A stretch of DNA of 64,000 bases from CAWEQO01 sp963811225 (GCA_963811225.1 CAWEQO010000001.1:744001-808000); one strand, 5' to 3'; positions 36,259 through 47,774 are shown, counted from the stretch's first letter. The notes: generated by a model from the letters alone, not told the origin. A program made the numbers and translations.

Positions 36259-36296
36259 GTGGGAGGGTGGGGTAAGCCCCTGCTCGCTACGACCAC
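36259..36296 (+). promoter_or_regulatory. candidate ribosomal-protein binding hairpin before rplA
   Basis: It shares ACGTGGGAGGGTG at the 5' side and CGCTA-n2-ACCACAAAGGAGT at the 3' side with the element before rplK; the core pairs GGGG with CCCC. Two copies inside one operon suggest a shared ligand. Confidence 0.55.
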
Positions 36297-36308
36297 AAAG
36301 GAGTTTTA

Positions 36309-37028
36309 ATGTCTAATCACGGTAAGAAATACGCTGCTGCAGCCGAGAAAATCGACCGTCAACAGTCCTACACCCCCGAAGAAGCCCTGACGCTGATCAA
36401 AGAGAACAACTACACCAAATTCGACCAGACTGTCGAAGTCCACATGCGTATGGGTCTCGATCCCCGTCAGGCCGATCAGCAGGTGCGCGATGTCGTCGTG
36501 CTCCCGCACGGGCTCGGCAAGACGGTGCGCGTCCTGGTCTTCGCCCAGGGTGAAGGCGCCCAGATCGCTCACGATGCCGGCGCCGATTACGTCGCCGACA
36601 GCGACGAGTGGATCGCCCGCATTCAGGGCGGTTGGACCGATTTCGACGTGGCTGTGGCCACGCCCGATATGATGGGTCGCGCCGGCCGCCTGGGTCGTGT
36701 GCTTGGCCCCCGCGGTCTCATGCCGAACCCCAAGGCCGGTACGGTCGTCCCCGCTGAAGACCTGCCGCGCGTGATCAACGAGGCCAAGGCCGGCCGTGTC
36801 GAGTTCCGTCTCGACAAGACCGCCAACCTGCACGTGCCGATCGGCAAGGTTTCTTTCGACCAGACGAAGCTGCGTGAAAACTTCGCCGCACTCATGGATG
36901 CGATCAAGAAAGCCAAGCCCCCGGCCTCCAAGGGTCAGTACATTCGCAAGATCACCCTCACGTCCACCATGGGCCCTGGAATCAAGGTCGATATCAGCGC
37001 TGCCCAGAGTATGAACCCAACAGAGTAA
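36309..37028 (+). CDS. rplA: 50S ribosomal protein L1
   Basis: A 239-residue L1 stalk protein and translational repressor of its own operon in many bacteria. It has YTPEEALTLIKENNYTKFDQ in the N-terminal lobe, the signature GLMPNPKAGTV at about residues 138-148, and KGQYIRKITLTSTMGPGIKV at the C-terminus. The length is typical. Confidence 0.98.
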   Translation: MSNHGKKYAAAAEKIDRQQSYTPEEALTLIKENNYTKFDQTVEVHMRMGLDPRQADQQVRDVVVLPHGLGKTVRVLVFAQGEGAQIAHDAGADYVADSDEWIARIQGGWTDFDVAVATPDMMGRAGRLGRVLGPRGLMPNPKAGTVVPAEDLPRVINEAKAGRVEFRLDKTANLHVPIGKVSFDQTKLRENFAALMDAIKKAKPPASKGQYIRKITLTSTMGPGIKVDISAAQSMNPTE

Positions 37029-37040
37029 ACCCCGTTTCAG

Positions 37041-37075
37041 GCCGTGATATTTTGCAATCTGTAAAATATCACGGC
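37041..37075 (+). terminator. 13-bp hairpin after rplA
   Basis: GCCGTGATATTTT (37041-37053) pairs with AAAATATCACGGC (37063-37075). There is no U-tract; it may be an mRNA processing or partial-termination structure. Confidence 0.55.
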
Positions 37076-37094
37076 CCGAACGATCTTTTTGTAG

Positions 37095-37280
37095 TATAAT
37101 TTGCAGCGGCTCCCAATCGGGGTCGCTGGAAAACTTGAAAACCGAAGTTCACCAGAGATAGCCGGTGCCGCAAGGCTCAATATCCTGCTGAGGTGAAGAC
37201 TTAATGATGAAACATCCCGCTCGCCCACGCGAGCATCAGAAGGTCTTTGCCTGGCAGATATCAGGCAAAGACCTTTTTTG
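37095..37280 (+). promoter_or_regulatory. L10 leader with attenuator before rplJ
   Basis: TATAAT at 37095-37100 is followed by a structured leader (CGGTGCCGCAAGG, CTGCTGAGGTGAAGAC) typical of L10(L12)4 autoregulation, and ends in an intrinsic terminator: AGGTCTTTGCCTG (37241-37253) pairs with 37262-37274, then six T. This fits the widespread ribosomal protein L10 leader, in which excess L10-L12 reduces expression. Confidence 0.8.
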
Positions 37281-37372
37281 TTACTGCTCAAGCAGGGCGC
37301 ATTCTCTCACAGAAAATACGACTGCTCGAGCAGTACCAAAGATGATTTCGGAAGGAAGGAGGTGAAGTTTCA

Positions 37373-37930
37373 TTGGCCTTTACAAAGAAAGAAAAGAATG
37401 AAATTCTGGCTAACTACCAGAAGTGGCTGGACGAAAGCCAGGCGATGTTCCTGTTGGAATATTCCCATATGACCATGAAAGACGTCGACGTCTTGCGCGC
37501 TAAGGTGCGTGAGGTCGGTGGTCAGGCCCACGTGATCAAGAACACATTGATGGAGCTGGCGTTCAAAGACGCCGGGATCGATCAAACGCTGGAAGGGACC
37601 ACCCTGGTTGGTTTTGGCTATCAGGACATCCCCGCTCTGGCAAAAGTGTTCTCTGACGCGGTCAAAGCGGATGCATTCTCACTGAAGATGGGTCTGCTGA
37701 ACAAGCAGGCGATCTCAGCCGACCAGGTCAAGGAGTTGGCCGAACTGCCGCCGCTGCCCGTCATGCGCGCCCGCGTTCTGGGCGTGATCATGGCCCCTGC
37801 GCAGCAGTTGGTCCGCACCCTCAACGAGCCTGGTCGCTCGCTGGCTGCGGTCATTCAGGCACGCAACGAAAAGCAAGGCGGCGGCGCTCCGGCTGGAGAA
37901 GTTGCCGAAGAGGCCCCCGCGGCCGCCTAA
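37373..37930 (+). CDS. rplJ: 50S ribosomal protein L10
   Basis: A 185-residue protein that anchors L7/L12 dimers on the ribosome. It contains AFTKKEKNEILANYQKWLD at the N-terminus, VIKNTLMELAFKDA, and the helical C-terminal tail that binds L12, ending in an Ala/Glu-rich stretch. The start codon is TTG 37373, with AGGAGGTG nine bases upstream. It is preceded by its leader. Confidence 0.96.
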   Translation: MAFTKKEKNEILANYQKWLDESQAMFLLEYSHMTMKDVDVLRAKVREVGGQAHVIKNTLMELAFKDAGIDQTLEGTTLVGFGYQDIPALAKVFSDAVKADAFSLKMGLLNKQAISADQVKELAELPPLPVMRARVLGVIMAPAQQLVRTLNEPGRSLAAVIQARNEKQGGGAPAGEVAEEAPAAA

Positions 37931-38042
37931 TTGTGTCCATCCGCCTGGCAAGAGGTGATCAACCCAACCAAAACTTGCTGGTGTTAGATTGTAGATCGAA
38001 TCAAAAACAAAATTTTTCAAACCCTTTGAGGAGTTGTAAGAA

Positions 38043-38420
38043 ATGGCAGACATGCAAAAACTGATTGATGAACTGAGCGAGCTGACCGTTTTGGAAGCCG
38101 CTGACCTTGTGAAGGCTCTCGAAGAGAAGTGGGGCGTTTCCGCCGCCGCTCCTATGATGGCCGCCGCCGCCCCGTCCGCTGCAGCCGCCGCCGAGCCGGT
38201 GGAAGAGCAGACCGAGTTCGACGTGGTCCTGAAAGACCCGGGCCCCAAGAAGATCGAGACCATTAAGGTCATCCGCCAGCTCACCAGCCTGGGCCTGGTC
38301 GAGGCCAAGAACATGGCCGAGACCGCCGGCGCCAAGGTGCTGAACGGTGTATCGAAGGAAGCCGCCAACGACGCCAAGGGCAAGCTCGAAGCTGCCGGCG
38401 CCAACGTCACGGTCGAGTAA
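38043..38420 (+). CDS. rplL: 50S ribosomal protein L7/L12
   Basis: A 125-residue acidic stalk protein. The N-terminal dimerisation helix pair (KLIDELSELTVLEAADLVKA), an Ala-rich hinge (residues about 36-58) and the C-terminal factor-binding domain with KIETIKVIRQLTSLGLVEAK are all clear. It is the last gene of the operon here: a strong terminator follows and rpoB is not found next. Confidence 0.98.
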   Translation: MADMQKLIDELSELTVLEAADLVKALEEKWGVSAAAPMMAAAAPSAAAAAEPVEEQTEFDVVLKDPGPKKIETIKVIRQLTSLGLVEAKNMAETAGAKVLNGVSKEAANDAKGKLEAAGANVTVE

Positions 38421-38430
38421 GCCTTTTTCT

Positions 38431-38482
38431 AAGGCAAACAAAAAGAACTGGATCCTACGATCCGGTTCTTTTTGTTTGCCTT
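38431..38482 (+). terminator. 24-bp terminator of the rplJL operon
   Basis: AAGGCAAACAAAAAGAACTG (arm 38431-38454) pairs with 38459-38482 with one G-U pair over a 4-base loop. T-rich DNA lies in the right arm. Confidence 0.85.
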
Positions 38483-38541
38483 TCTCCCTCGCTGATGAGA
38501 GCGGGGACTCCACGATGGGGGCTGATGACAATAGGAATCAA

Positions 38542-38569
38542 AAAAACCGGGTTTAAAAACCCGGTTTTT
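38542..38569. terminator. bidirectional terminator between rplL and lexA
   Basis: AAAAACCGGGTTT pairs perfectly with AAACCCGGTTTTT over two A residues. T-runs on both strands let it serve rplL and the convergent lexA. Confidence 0.85.
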
Positions 38570-38663
38570 ACTCAACCTTTTGCTTGGCCAGAAGCAAGCG
38601 GTCATAAAGAACAGCCGGGGGGAAAGCAGCTACCGGCTGCGCTTTTTAGAAGAAAGAACCAGA

Positions 38664-39371
38664 CTACATCTCTTTAACTTGCCGCACCACCATCACCACC
38701 TTGCCCATGATCCGCAAACCGGCCGCTTCTGGATCGTTAATGATGATCGGTTCCATGGTGGGATTGGCGGGCTGCAGGCGCACACGGTTGTTCTCACGGT
38801 AGAAGTACTTGAGGGTCGTCTCGTCGTTGCTGTCGAGCCAGATGGCCACCATCTCGCCGTTCCGGGCTTCGTTTGTGGGCCGCATCACCACAATGTCGCC
38901 GTCGTTGACCATGGCGTCGATCATGGATTCACCCTGAACTTCCAGAGCAAACAGCTCTTCGCCCTTCTCTTTGGCGGGCAGGATGCTCTGCGCAATTTCG
39001 ATCGCGCTTTCCGAATCGAAATACGAGACAGAGGAAGGGGGTATCGGGATCGGGTTGCTGGCGACGATACGACCGACGATCGGAATGCGCAGCAGATCGT
39101 TCACTGCAGCGCTCACCTTGCGCATATGCTTGGCAAGAGAGGGCAGCGGCTTCAAGATGCGGATGCTGCGAGAGATATGATCATCACGAGAGATGTAGCT
39201 CTTCTCTTCCAGCTGCTTGAGGTAGTAATCCACCAGCGAAGTGGACTTGACCCCAATTTTTTCACCGATCTCACGAATGGATGGGGAATAGCCATTCTCT
39301 TCTTGAAAATCCATCAAGAATTTCATAATTCTGATGTGTCGGTCTCCGAACCCAGCGCTTTTTCTGGCCAT
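38664..39371 (-). CDS. lexA: LexA-type SOS repressor
   Basis: A 235-residue self-cleaving repressor of DNA-damage genes. The N-terminal winged helix has GYSPSIREIGEKIGVKSTSLV (in two parts, helix-turn-helix). The peptidase domain has the catalytic Ser in QGESMIDAMVNDGD and Lys in ETTLKYFYRE. The cleavage region reads PIVGRIVASNP, so the expected Ala-Gly bond is Ala-Ser. The linker is longer than in E. coli LexA. ATG 39371 has AGGAG seven bases upstream. It has its own promoter. Confidence 0.9.
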   Translation of the reverse strand: MARKSAGFGDRHIRIMKFLMDFQEENGYSPSIREIGEKIGVKSTSLVDYYLKQLEEKSYISRDDHISRSIRILKPLPSLAKHMRKVSAAVNDLLRIPIVGRIVASNPIPIPPSSVSYFDSESAIEIAQSILPAKEKGEELFALEVQGESMIDAMVNDGDIVVMRPTNEARNGEMVAIWLDSNDETTLKYFYRENNRVRLQPANPTMEPIIINDPEAAGLRIMGKVVMVVRQVKEM

Positions 39372-39418
39372 TGGCTGCTCCTGTGTTCTGTTAAAAAACA
39401 TAGTCCATTTGTGCTATT

Positions 39419-39447
39419 AATATACACGAACAGGCGTCCTATGTCAA
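39419..39447 (-). promoter_or_regulatory. lexA promoter
   Basis: Minus-strand TTGACA (39447-39442), a 17-base spacer, TATATT (39424-39419). The spacer holds ACGCCTGTTCGT, whose ends are inverted (ACG/CGT); it could be part of a LexA operator but the symmetry is weak. Confidence 0.75.
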
Positions 39448-39539
39448 GTGTTTTAACCGCTTTTATTCGTGAATTTTGGAAACTCGTGCTCTCAGGAGCA
39501 GTAAAAAACGTTAAGATACATCTCACCCCCCTGCTCTCC

Positions 39540-39567
39540 TTGACTCTTACAGATCCTATGCTATACT
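39540..39567 (+). promoter_or_regulatory. promoter of the FmdB-CsoR-OsmC operon
   Basis: TTGACT (39540-39545), a 16-base spacer, TATACT (39562-39567), 35 bases before the first gene. Confidence 0.7.
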
Positions 39568-39602
39568 AGGGTACAGTATTTCAACAACAGGAGTTATCAT
39601 TC

Positions 39603-39815
39603 ATGCCGTTATACGAATATCGCTGCAGCCAGTGCGGCCATCAGTTCGAGAAGATGGTGCGCTTCTCTGAAGCCAATCAAAGCCCAGTCTGCCCCAACTG
39701 CCAGAGCATCGACACCCAAAAGCAGCTGTCAACCTTTGCCTCCCTCGGCGGCTCGAGCGGATCGTCCATCAGCTCCGGCAGCAGCTGTGGGTCATCGTCC
39801 GGGCGTTTTACCTGA
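39603..39815 (+). CDS. FmdB-family zinc-ribbon protein
   Basis: A 70-residue protein with MPLYEYRCSQCGHQFEKM and a second CPNC knuckle (CxxC-x22-CxxC zinc ribbon), then a Gly/Ser-rich tail with one CG pair. It matches the FmdB putative regulatory domain. These proteins are proposed DNA- or protein-binding regulators without a proven role. It has CAGGAG upstream and is the first gene of a three-gene operon. Confidence 0.88.
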   Translation: MPLYEYRCSQCGHQFEKMVRFSEANQSPVCPNCQSIDTQKQLSTFASLGGSSGSSISSGSSCGSSSGRFT

Positions 39816-39859
39816 GGATAAAGCCGCGGCTGCGTTGCAGCCGCAACGATAGGAATACA

Positions 39860-40138
39860 ATGAAAGTGCAGAATATCGAAACCAGGCAGAACCTGATGAG
39901 CCGCCTTCGCCGGATCGAAGGCCAGGTGCGCGGCATTCAATCGATGCTCGCCGATGAGCGCGATTGTGAGGAGATCCTTCAGCAGCTCGCAGCGGTCCGC
40001 TCGGCAGTGCAGAGCGCCAGCCAGGTGTTCCTGGAAGAGTATGCAACCGACTGTCTGGTGAACCTGGAAGCCGCAGAAACGGGCGAGCGCGAAGAGGTCG
40101 TCCGCAAGATCCTTCACCTGTTAGGTAAAGCGGCATAG
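39860..40138 (+). CDS. CsoR/CstR-type DUF156 repressor
   Basis: A 92-residue all-helical repressor. RLRRIEGQVRGIQSML at about residues 15-30 is the family DNA-contact helix. Sensor residues: Cys36 (ERDCEEI) and Cys64 or so (ATDCLV) are kept, but the copper-ligand His between them is Tyr (FLEEYATDC). Loss of that His argues against copper sensing and fits persulfide- or thiol-sensing members such as CstR. The OsmC-family gene that follows supports a redox or sulfur-stress role; this is inference. Confidence 0.85.
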   Translation: MKVQNIETRQNLMSRLRRIEGQVRGIQSMLADERDCEEILQQLAAVRSAVQSASQVFLEEYATDCLVNLEAAETGEREEVVRKILHLLGKAA

Positions 40139-40160
40139 TTTTACAACCGGAGGTTTTTCC

Positions 40161-40628
40161 ATGAGCTCAGCAACCGTCCGCTGGATTGGCGGAAAACAAT
40201 TTGTCGGAACCGATTCCACCTCTCACTCGGTCGTACTGTCATCTTCGGCCGAAAACGTGGGGATGAAGCCCTCCGAGCTGCTGTTGGTAGCAGTCGGCTC
40301 GTGCTCGGCAGTGGACGTGGTCGACATTCTCAGCAAGAAGCGCACCCCGCTCACGTCGATGGAGATCAGCGTCAACGGCGAGCAGGACGCCGACCCACCC
40401 TGGACGTATCGCAAGATCCACATCCACTACTGTATAAGCGGCAGCGGCCTGACCGACAAGGGCGTCAGCCAGGCAATCCACCTGTCGCACAGCCGCTACT
40501 GTTCGGTGGCCGCAACGCTGTCGGGCAAGGCCGAGATCACCACGTCCTACGAGATCCTGTCCTCCGAGGTGCAGGAAGCGCCCGCCTTCAACCCCACGAT
40601 CGGCACGGCTCCCGCAACAGGCGACTAA
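40161..40628 (+). CDS. OsmC-family peroxiredoxin-like protein
   Basis: A 155-residue thiol-dependent protein of the OsmC/YhfA group, reducing organic peroxides or acting on related thiols. The two conserved Cys are in VGSCSAVDVVDIL (about residue 49) and SRYCSVAATL (about 114). The start ATG has GGAGG upstream. It is 22 bases after the DUF156 repressor and is probably its regulated target. Confidence 0.9.
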   Translation: MSSATVRWIGGKQFVGTDSTSHSVVLSSSAENVGMKPSELLLVAVGSCSAVDVVDILSKKRTPLTSMEISVNGEQDADPPWTYRKIHIHYCISGSGLTDKGVSQAIHLSHSRYCSVAATLSGKAEITTSYEILSSEVQEAPAFNPTIGTAPATGD

Positions 40629-40642
40629 CCGCGAGAACGTAA

Positions 40643-40700
40643 CGCAGCGTCAGCAGAGGCGCAGAGAAAAGCTTTTCTCTGCGCCTCTGCTGACGCTGCG
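40643..40700. repeat. 29-bp loopless perfect palindrome
   Basis: Left arm 40643-40671 and right arm 40672-40700 are perfect complements with no spacer. The arm contains CGCAGCGTCAGC and AGAGGCGCAGAG. It lies between the convergent OsmC-like and DUF2905 genes. Confidence 0.85.
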
Positions 40701-40741
40701 CCTTCGCGAAGTACCCCTTTGGGGCTGCGTTGCCCCTTGCG

Positions 40742-40969
40742 CTATTTATTCAACAGTCGAAGGACTAAGTTCAGCGCCACCGTCAGGACAATGCTGATCA
40801 CGATCGACGCCAGCAGGGGGATGATGCAGGTCACGCCGCTGGTCTCGATCTTGATCATGCCGGGCAGCGAGCCGCCGAACAGCTTCGACAGGGCCCAAAT
40901 CACGCCGCCGATCACCGCGATCACGACGCCTAATACCAACAGCCAGCGCCCGACCAATTCCAGGTTCAT
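40742..40969 (-). CDS. DUF2905-like membrane protein
   Basis: A 75-residue protein with two hydrophobic segments (about 7-27 and 47-70) separated by LFGGSLPGMIKI. The GRWLLVLGVVIAVIGG start and the LPGDI-like loop match DUF2905. The function of the family is unknown. GGAGAGGG precedes the ATG. Confidence 0.8.
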   Translation of the reverse strand: MNLELVGRWLLVLGVVIAVIGGVIWALSKLFGGSLPGMIKIETSGVTCIIPLLASIVISIVLTVALNLVLRLLNK

Positions 40970-41030
40970 ACGCCCTCTCCTCTTAATACGATCATCTGCT
41001 TCATTTTAACATACGTCAGGATCTGCCCTC

Positions 41031-41076
41031 CGATCTGCAAGGGTACCTTTAGGATCTCTGACTGTCAAAACCGATT
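41031..41076 (-). repeat. dispersed 41-bp repeat, copy A
   Basis: The reverse complement matches the 6412-6458 copy at 33 of 41 bases (AATCGGT, TGAC, GTCAG, CTAAAGGT, CCTTGCA in order). Intergenic, upstream of both flanking genes. Confidence 0.6.
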
Positions 41077-41185
41077 AGCGCTGCAGAGCGAGCCCGGGGT
41101 AAGTTAACTCTTACAAATGCTTTACGATTGCCTATCCGCAACGCATTCGGCTTGACGATGAGGGCGGACTATGCTACTATCAACG

Positions 41186-41211
41186 TTGTTAACAGTTTGA
41201 ATTGTTAACAG
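41186..41211 (+). promoter_or_regulatory. two direct copies of TTGTTAACAG upstream of the LysM lipoprotein
   Basis: TTGTTAACAG occurs at 41186-41195 and 41202-41211, 16 bases apart; each contains the palindrome GTTAAC. This layout suggests a repressor or activator binding site, regulator unknown. Confidence 0.5.
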
Positions 41212-41269
41212 ATCATTCTTGCCATCAACGACCGGCTCTGCCGGGGGCCTTAAGGAAGGAGAATTTTCC

Positions 41270-41992
41270 ATGAGCAAGAAAGCATTCAGCCTAATAGCCG
41301 CCGTCATGCTTTTGGGCTTCATACTTTCAGGATGTAATCGTCCATTCTCACAGCCGCCGGTTTATACGGAAACGCCTGCCGGTGAATTTCCTTTCCCTGT
41401 GCAGCCGGGAGAGAACGCAACCAGCCCCGCTTCTGGCGAGGCAGCCACCCCTGCGGTTAAGTCACCGGAAGAGATGACGCCCCAGGCCGGCGGCGGCATC
41501 ATTGCGACGCCCGAGGGCGAACAGGCCACCCCCGTGGAAGGCGAGCAGACCGGCGGTGGCATTCCCGCACAACCGGAACAGCCCGCGCAGGCCGAACAGC
41601 CCACCCAAGCCCCTCAGCCGGCCGCCCAGGTGCAGCTGCCCACCGTCGCCCGCCCGCAGACCTATACCCTGATGCGCGGTGAATGGCCCTACTGCATCGC
41701 CCGGCGCTTTGACCTGCCGGTCGGAACCCTGCTGTCGATGAACGGACTGAACGTCAACTCGCACCCGCCGATCGGGACGCAGCTGCAAATCCCTCAAAGC
41801 GGCAGTTGGGATACGTCCGTCGCCCCACGAGCCTGGCACAACCACCCGTCCACCTACACCGTCGATCCGGGCGACTCGGTCAACTCGATCGCCTGCTACT
41901 ATGGCGATGTGGACCCCTCACAGATCGTCGCCCTGAACAACCTGCAGGCGCCCTACTCGCTGACGGTCGGGCAGACCTTGCAAATCCCGTAA
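41270..41992 (+). CDS. LysM-domain lipoprotein
   Basis: A 240-residue cell-envelope lipoprotein. The signal peptide ends in the lipobox LSGC with lipid-anchored Cys at about residue 23. A long low-complexity linker rich in Pro, Gln, Ala and Glu (about 30-140) follows, then two LysM domains (TYTLMRGEWPYCIARRFDLP at about 143, TYTVDPGDSVNSIACYYGD at about 199) that bind peptidoglycan or chitin-like glycans. Cys in each LysM (YCIA, IACYY) could form a disulfide. GGAAGGAG lies upstream of the ATG. Confidence 0.9.
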   Translation: MSKKAFSLIAAVMLLGFILSGCNRPFSQPPVYTETPAGEFPFPVQPGENATSPASGEAATPAVKSPEEMTPQAGGGIIATPEGEQATPVEGEQTGGGIPAQPEQPAQAEQPTQAPQPAAQVQLPTVARPQTYTLMRGEWPYCIARRFDLPVGTLLSMNGLNVNSHPPIGTQLQIPQSGSWDTSVAPRAWHNHPSTYTVDPGDSVNSIACYYGDVDPSQIVALNNLQAPYSLTVGQTLQIP

Positions 41993-42082
41993 CGCCTGCG
42001 CATCTGAGGCGAGAACTTGCTGATTCCAACGGCGGGGCACAAGAGCCCCGCCGTTATTCTATCAAAGGGAGGAAATTCTCAA

Positions 42083-42610
42083 ATGGATTTCAATATTCTC
42101 AATCGCAAAACAGTCTTTGAGGGTCGCATCTTCAATATTGAAAACGTGCGCACCCGCCTGCCGGACGGGCGTGAGTTTGAGTACAACCTGGTGGCGCATG
42201 CTGCGGCGGTCACGATATTGCCGGTCGACGCGCAGGGGAATGTCTGGTTCGTGCGCCAGTGGCGGGTGGGCGCCGAACAGTCCCTGCTGGAGCTGCCAGC
42301 CGGGGTGCTGGATGAAGGCGAAGACCCCGATACCGCCGCAGGGCGCGAGCTGCGTGAGGAGATTGGCATGGCCGCCCGGCGGATCGAGAAGCTGGGTGAT
42401 TTCTATATGGTGCCAGGCTACAGCAGCGAACACATGTACGCCTACCTGGCCCGGGATCTGTTCAATTCGCCCCTCGATCAGGACGAGGATGAGTTTATCG
42501 ACGTGGAGAAGATCCCGGTCGAGCGGGTGTATGAGATGGTTCGCCAGGGGGAGATTAAGGACGGTAAGACCATCGCCTCGCTGATGCTGGCGATGCCAAT
42601 GCTGATTTGA
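42083..42610 (+). CDS. NUDIX hydrolase (ADP-ribose pyrophosphatase-like)
   Basis: A 175-residue hydrolase of nucleoside diphosphate derivatives, most like ADP-sugar pyrophosphatases. The Nudix box is complete: G-x5-E-x7-REL-x2-E-x-G, in GVLDEGEDPDTAAGRELREE followed by IGM. The N-terminal KTVFEGRIFNIENVR and the FYMVPGYSSEHMYAYLA segment match the ADPRase subfamily. ATG 42083 has GGGAGG about 10 bases upstream. The following 265-bp spacer holds a possible promoter (CTGACA, 16 bases, TATAGT at 42763-42768). Confidence 0.92.
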   Translation: MDFNILNRKTVFEGRIFNIENVRTRLPDGREFEYNLVAHAAAVTILPVDAQGNVWFVRQWRVGAEQSLLELPAGVLDEGEDPDTAAGRELREEIGMAARRIEKLGDFYMVPGYSSEHMYAYLARDLFNSPLDQDEDEFIDVEKIPVERVYEMVRQGEIKDGKTIASLMLAMPMLI

Positions 42611-42875
42611 TCGAGCGAAGAGGTGGACCACACGAATGCCCGGGCCGGCTGCATGCGACTCTCTGTTCTCGATGCTCGCTCTCCTCCATAAAATATGACA
42701 GGACGCAGTATATATTTATGACCTATATTACTAACGATTCCTGACATTTCCCGATAGAATCGTATAGTTGGATGTCCAGACAGCCACGCCGATGTTTCGC
42801 GCGGCTGTGGGTCATTGTCGTTTTTACGGATGTTTTAGGCCGTTTTTCTGAACTAATAACCTATGGAGTGATGCT

Positions 42876-46460
<3,585 letters not shown>

Positions 46461-46482
46461 AGCTTCTATATAATAGAATAGA

Positions 46483-46524
46483 GTGTGGTTGGCGCCGGCG
46501 GGAACCCGCCGGCGCCAACCACAC
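46483..46524 (+). repeat. 20-bp perfect hairpin between nifJ and the DHOD-like gene
   Basis: GTGTGGTTGGCGCCGGCGGG pairs perfectly with its complement over two A residues. It sits inside a probable two-gene operon and may stabilise the nifJ mRNA end or reduce downstream expression. Confidence 0.75.
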
Positions 46525-46564
46525 GGACCTTTTTTCAGGTCGGTTTATTGAATGGGAGGAACCT

Positions 46565-47569
46565 ATGGTTGATCTCAGCACTACCTATCTTGGCTTACAA
46601 CTGAAGAACCCGCTCGTCGCATCCGCCTCACCCCTTTCAAAGAAGGTGGACAGCGTTCGCCAACTGGAAGACGCCGGCGTTGGCGCAGTTGTAATGTATT
46701 CCTTGTTTGAAGAGCAAATTGTCCACGAGAGCCTGGAGCTCGATTATTACCTGAACCACGGCACCTATCAATTCGCCGAGGCGCTCACCTACTTTCCTGA
46801 AATGGAAAGCTACAACATCGGCCCCGAGGGCTACCTGGAGCAGATCGCCAAGCTGAAGAAGACGGTGAGTATCCCCATCATCGGCAGCCTGAACGGCATC
46901 TCCACCGGCGGCTGGGTCGATTACGGTAAGAAGATCCAGGAAGCCGGCGCCGATGCGCTGGAGCTGAACATCTACTACATCCCCACCGACGTTGAAACCA
47001 CCTCTCAGGAGCTGGAGCAGCGCTACGTGGACCTGGTGACCGACGTGCGCAAGCAGGTGCACATCCCCCTGGCAGTTAAGCTGAGCCCGTACTTCACGGC
47101 CCTGCCGAACTTCGCCCAGCGGCTGGTTACAGCCGGAGCCGACGGCCTGGTGTTGTTCAACCGTTTCTACCAGCCGGACCTGGACATCGAGTTCCTCGAA
47201 GTCACGCCCGACCTGGTGCTGAGCGAATCGGCCGAGATGCGCCTACCCCTGCGCTGGATTGCCATCCTGTACGGCCGCATCCAGGCCGACATGGCCCTGA
47301 CCACCGGCGTACACACCGCTGAAGACGTGGTAAAGGCCATGATGGCGGGCGCCAAGGTGGCCATGACGGCCTCGGCGCTGATTCACAATGGCCCGGCTTA
47401 CGCCGGTGAGGTGCTGTCCAACCTGCAAAGCTGGATGGAAACCTACGAGTACGAATCGATCCAGCAGATGATCGGCAGCATGAGCCAGCAGGCCGTCGCC
47501 GAGCCCGCAGCTTTTGAACGGGCCAATTACATGCGGGCGCTGAACAGCTTCGATTATCGCATGTCATAG
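46565..47569 (+). CDS. dihydroorotate dehydrogenase-like protein
   Basis: A 334-residue FMN-dependent TIM-barrel protein of the DHOD/PreA superfamily. It has YLGLQLKNPLVASASPLSKK (start strand and flavin contact), IPIIGSLNGIS, ALELNIYYIPTD, LAVKLSPYFTALPN, DGLVLFNRFYQPDLD and MAGAKVAMTASALIHNG (phosphate site). Genes of this type are often found next to pyruvate:ferredoxin oxidoreductase; whether it makes orotate or reduces another substrate with ferredoxin is not known. GGGAGG precedes the ATG. Confidence 0.9.
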   Translation: MVDLSTTYLGLQLKNPLVASASPLSKKVDSVRQLEDAGVGAVVMYSLFEEQIVHESLELDYYLNHGTYQFAEALTYFPEMESYNIGPEGYLEQIAKLKKTVSIPIIGSLNGISTGGWVDYGKKIQEAGADALELNIYYIPTDVETTSQELEQRYVDLVTDVRKQVHIPLAVKLSPYFTALPNFAQRLVTAGADGLVLFNRFYQPDLDIEFLEVTPDLVLSESAEMRLPLRWIAILYGRIQADMALTTGVHTAEDVVKAMMAGAKVAMTASALIHNGPAYAGEVLSNLQSWMETYEYESIQQMIGSMSQQAVAEPAAFERANYMRALNSFDYRMS

Positions 47570-47581
47570 ACAAGACAATTA

Positions 47582-47631
47582 AGTTAAACAAGAAGGGACT
47601 GGCGAAATCGCCAGTCCCTTCTTGTTTAACT
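47582..47631. terminator. 24-bp perfect hairpin after the DHOD-like gene
   Basis: Arms 47582-47605 and 47608-47631 pair perfectly over two A residues; the arms end in GTTTAACT, giving a short T-containing tail. Confidence 0.75.
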
Positions 47632-47647
47632 CCTTACGCCCTCCATC

Positions 47648-47683
47648 AAAAAAAACAAGCCTCCTGTAAACAGAAGGCTTGTT
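47648..47683 (-). terminator. intrinsic terminator of rpsU-infA
   Basis: Minus-strand AACAAGCCT ... AGGCTTGTT with a 12-base loop, followed by seven further T. It lies 92 bases past the infA stop. Confidence 0.85.
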
Positions 47684-47774
47684 GATTTCAAACAAATCCC
47701 TTGAAGAATTGGGTCGAGATGGGATCCGCAATGTTAAAAAGACGAATACGGACGAGTCCGGAAGGTGCTATTGT

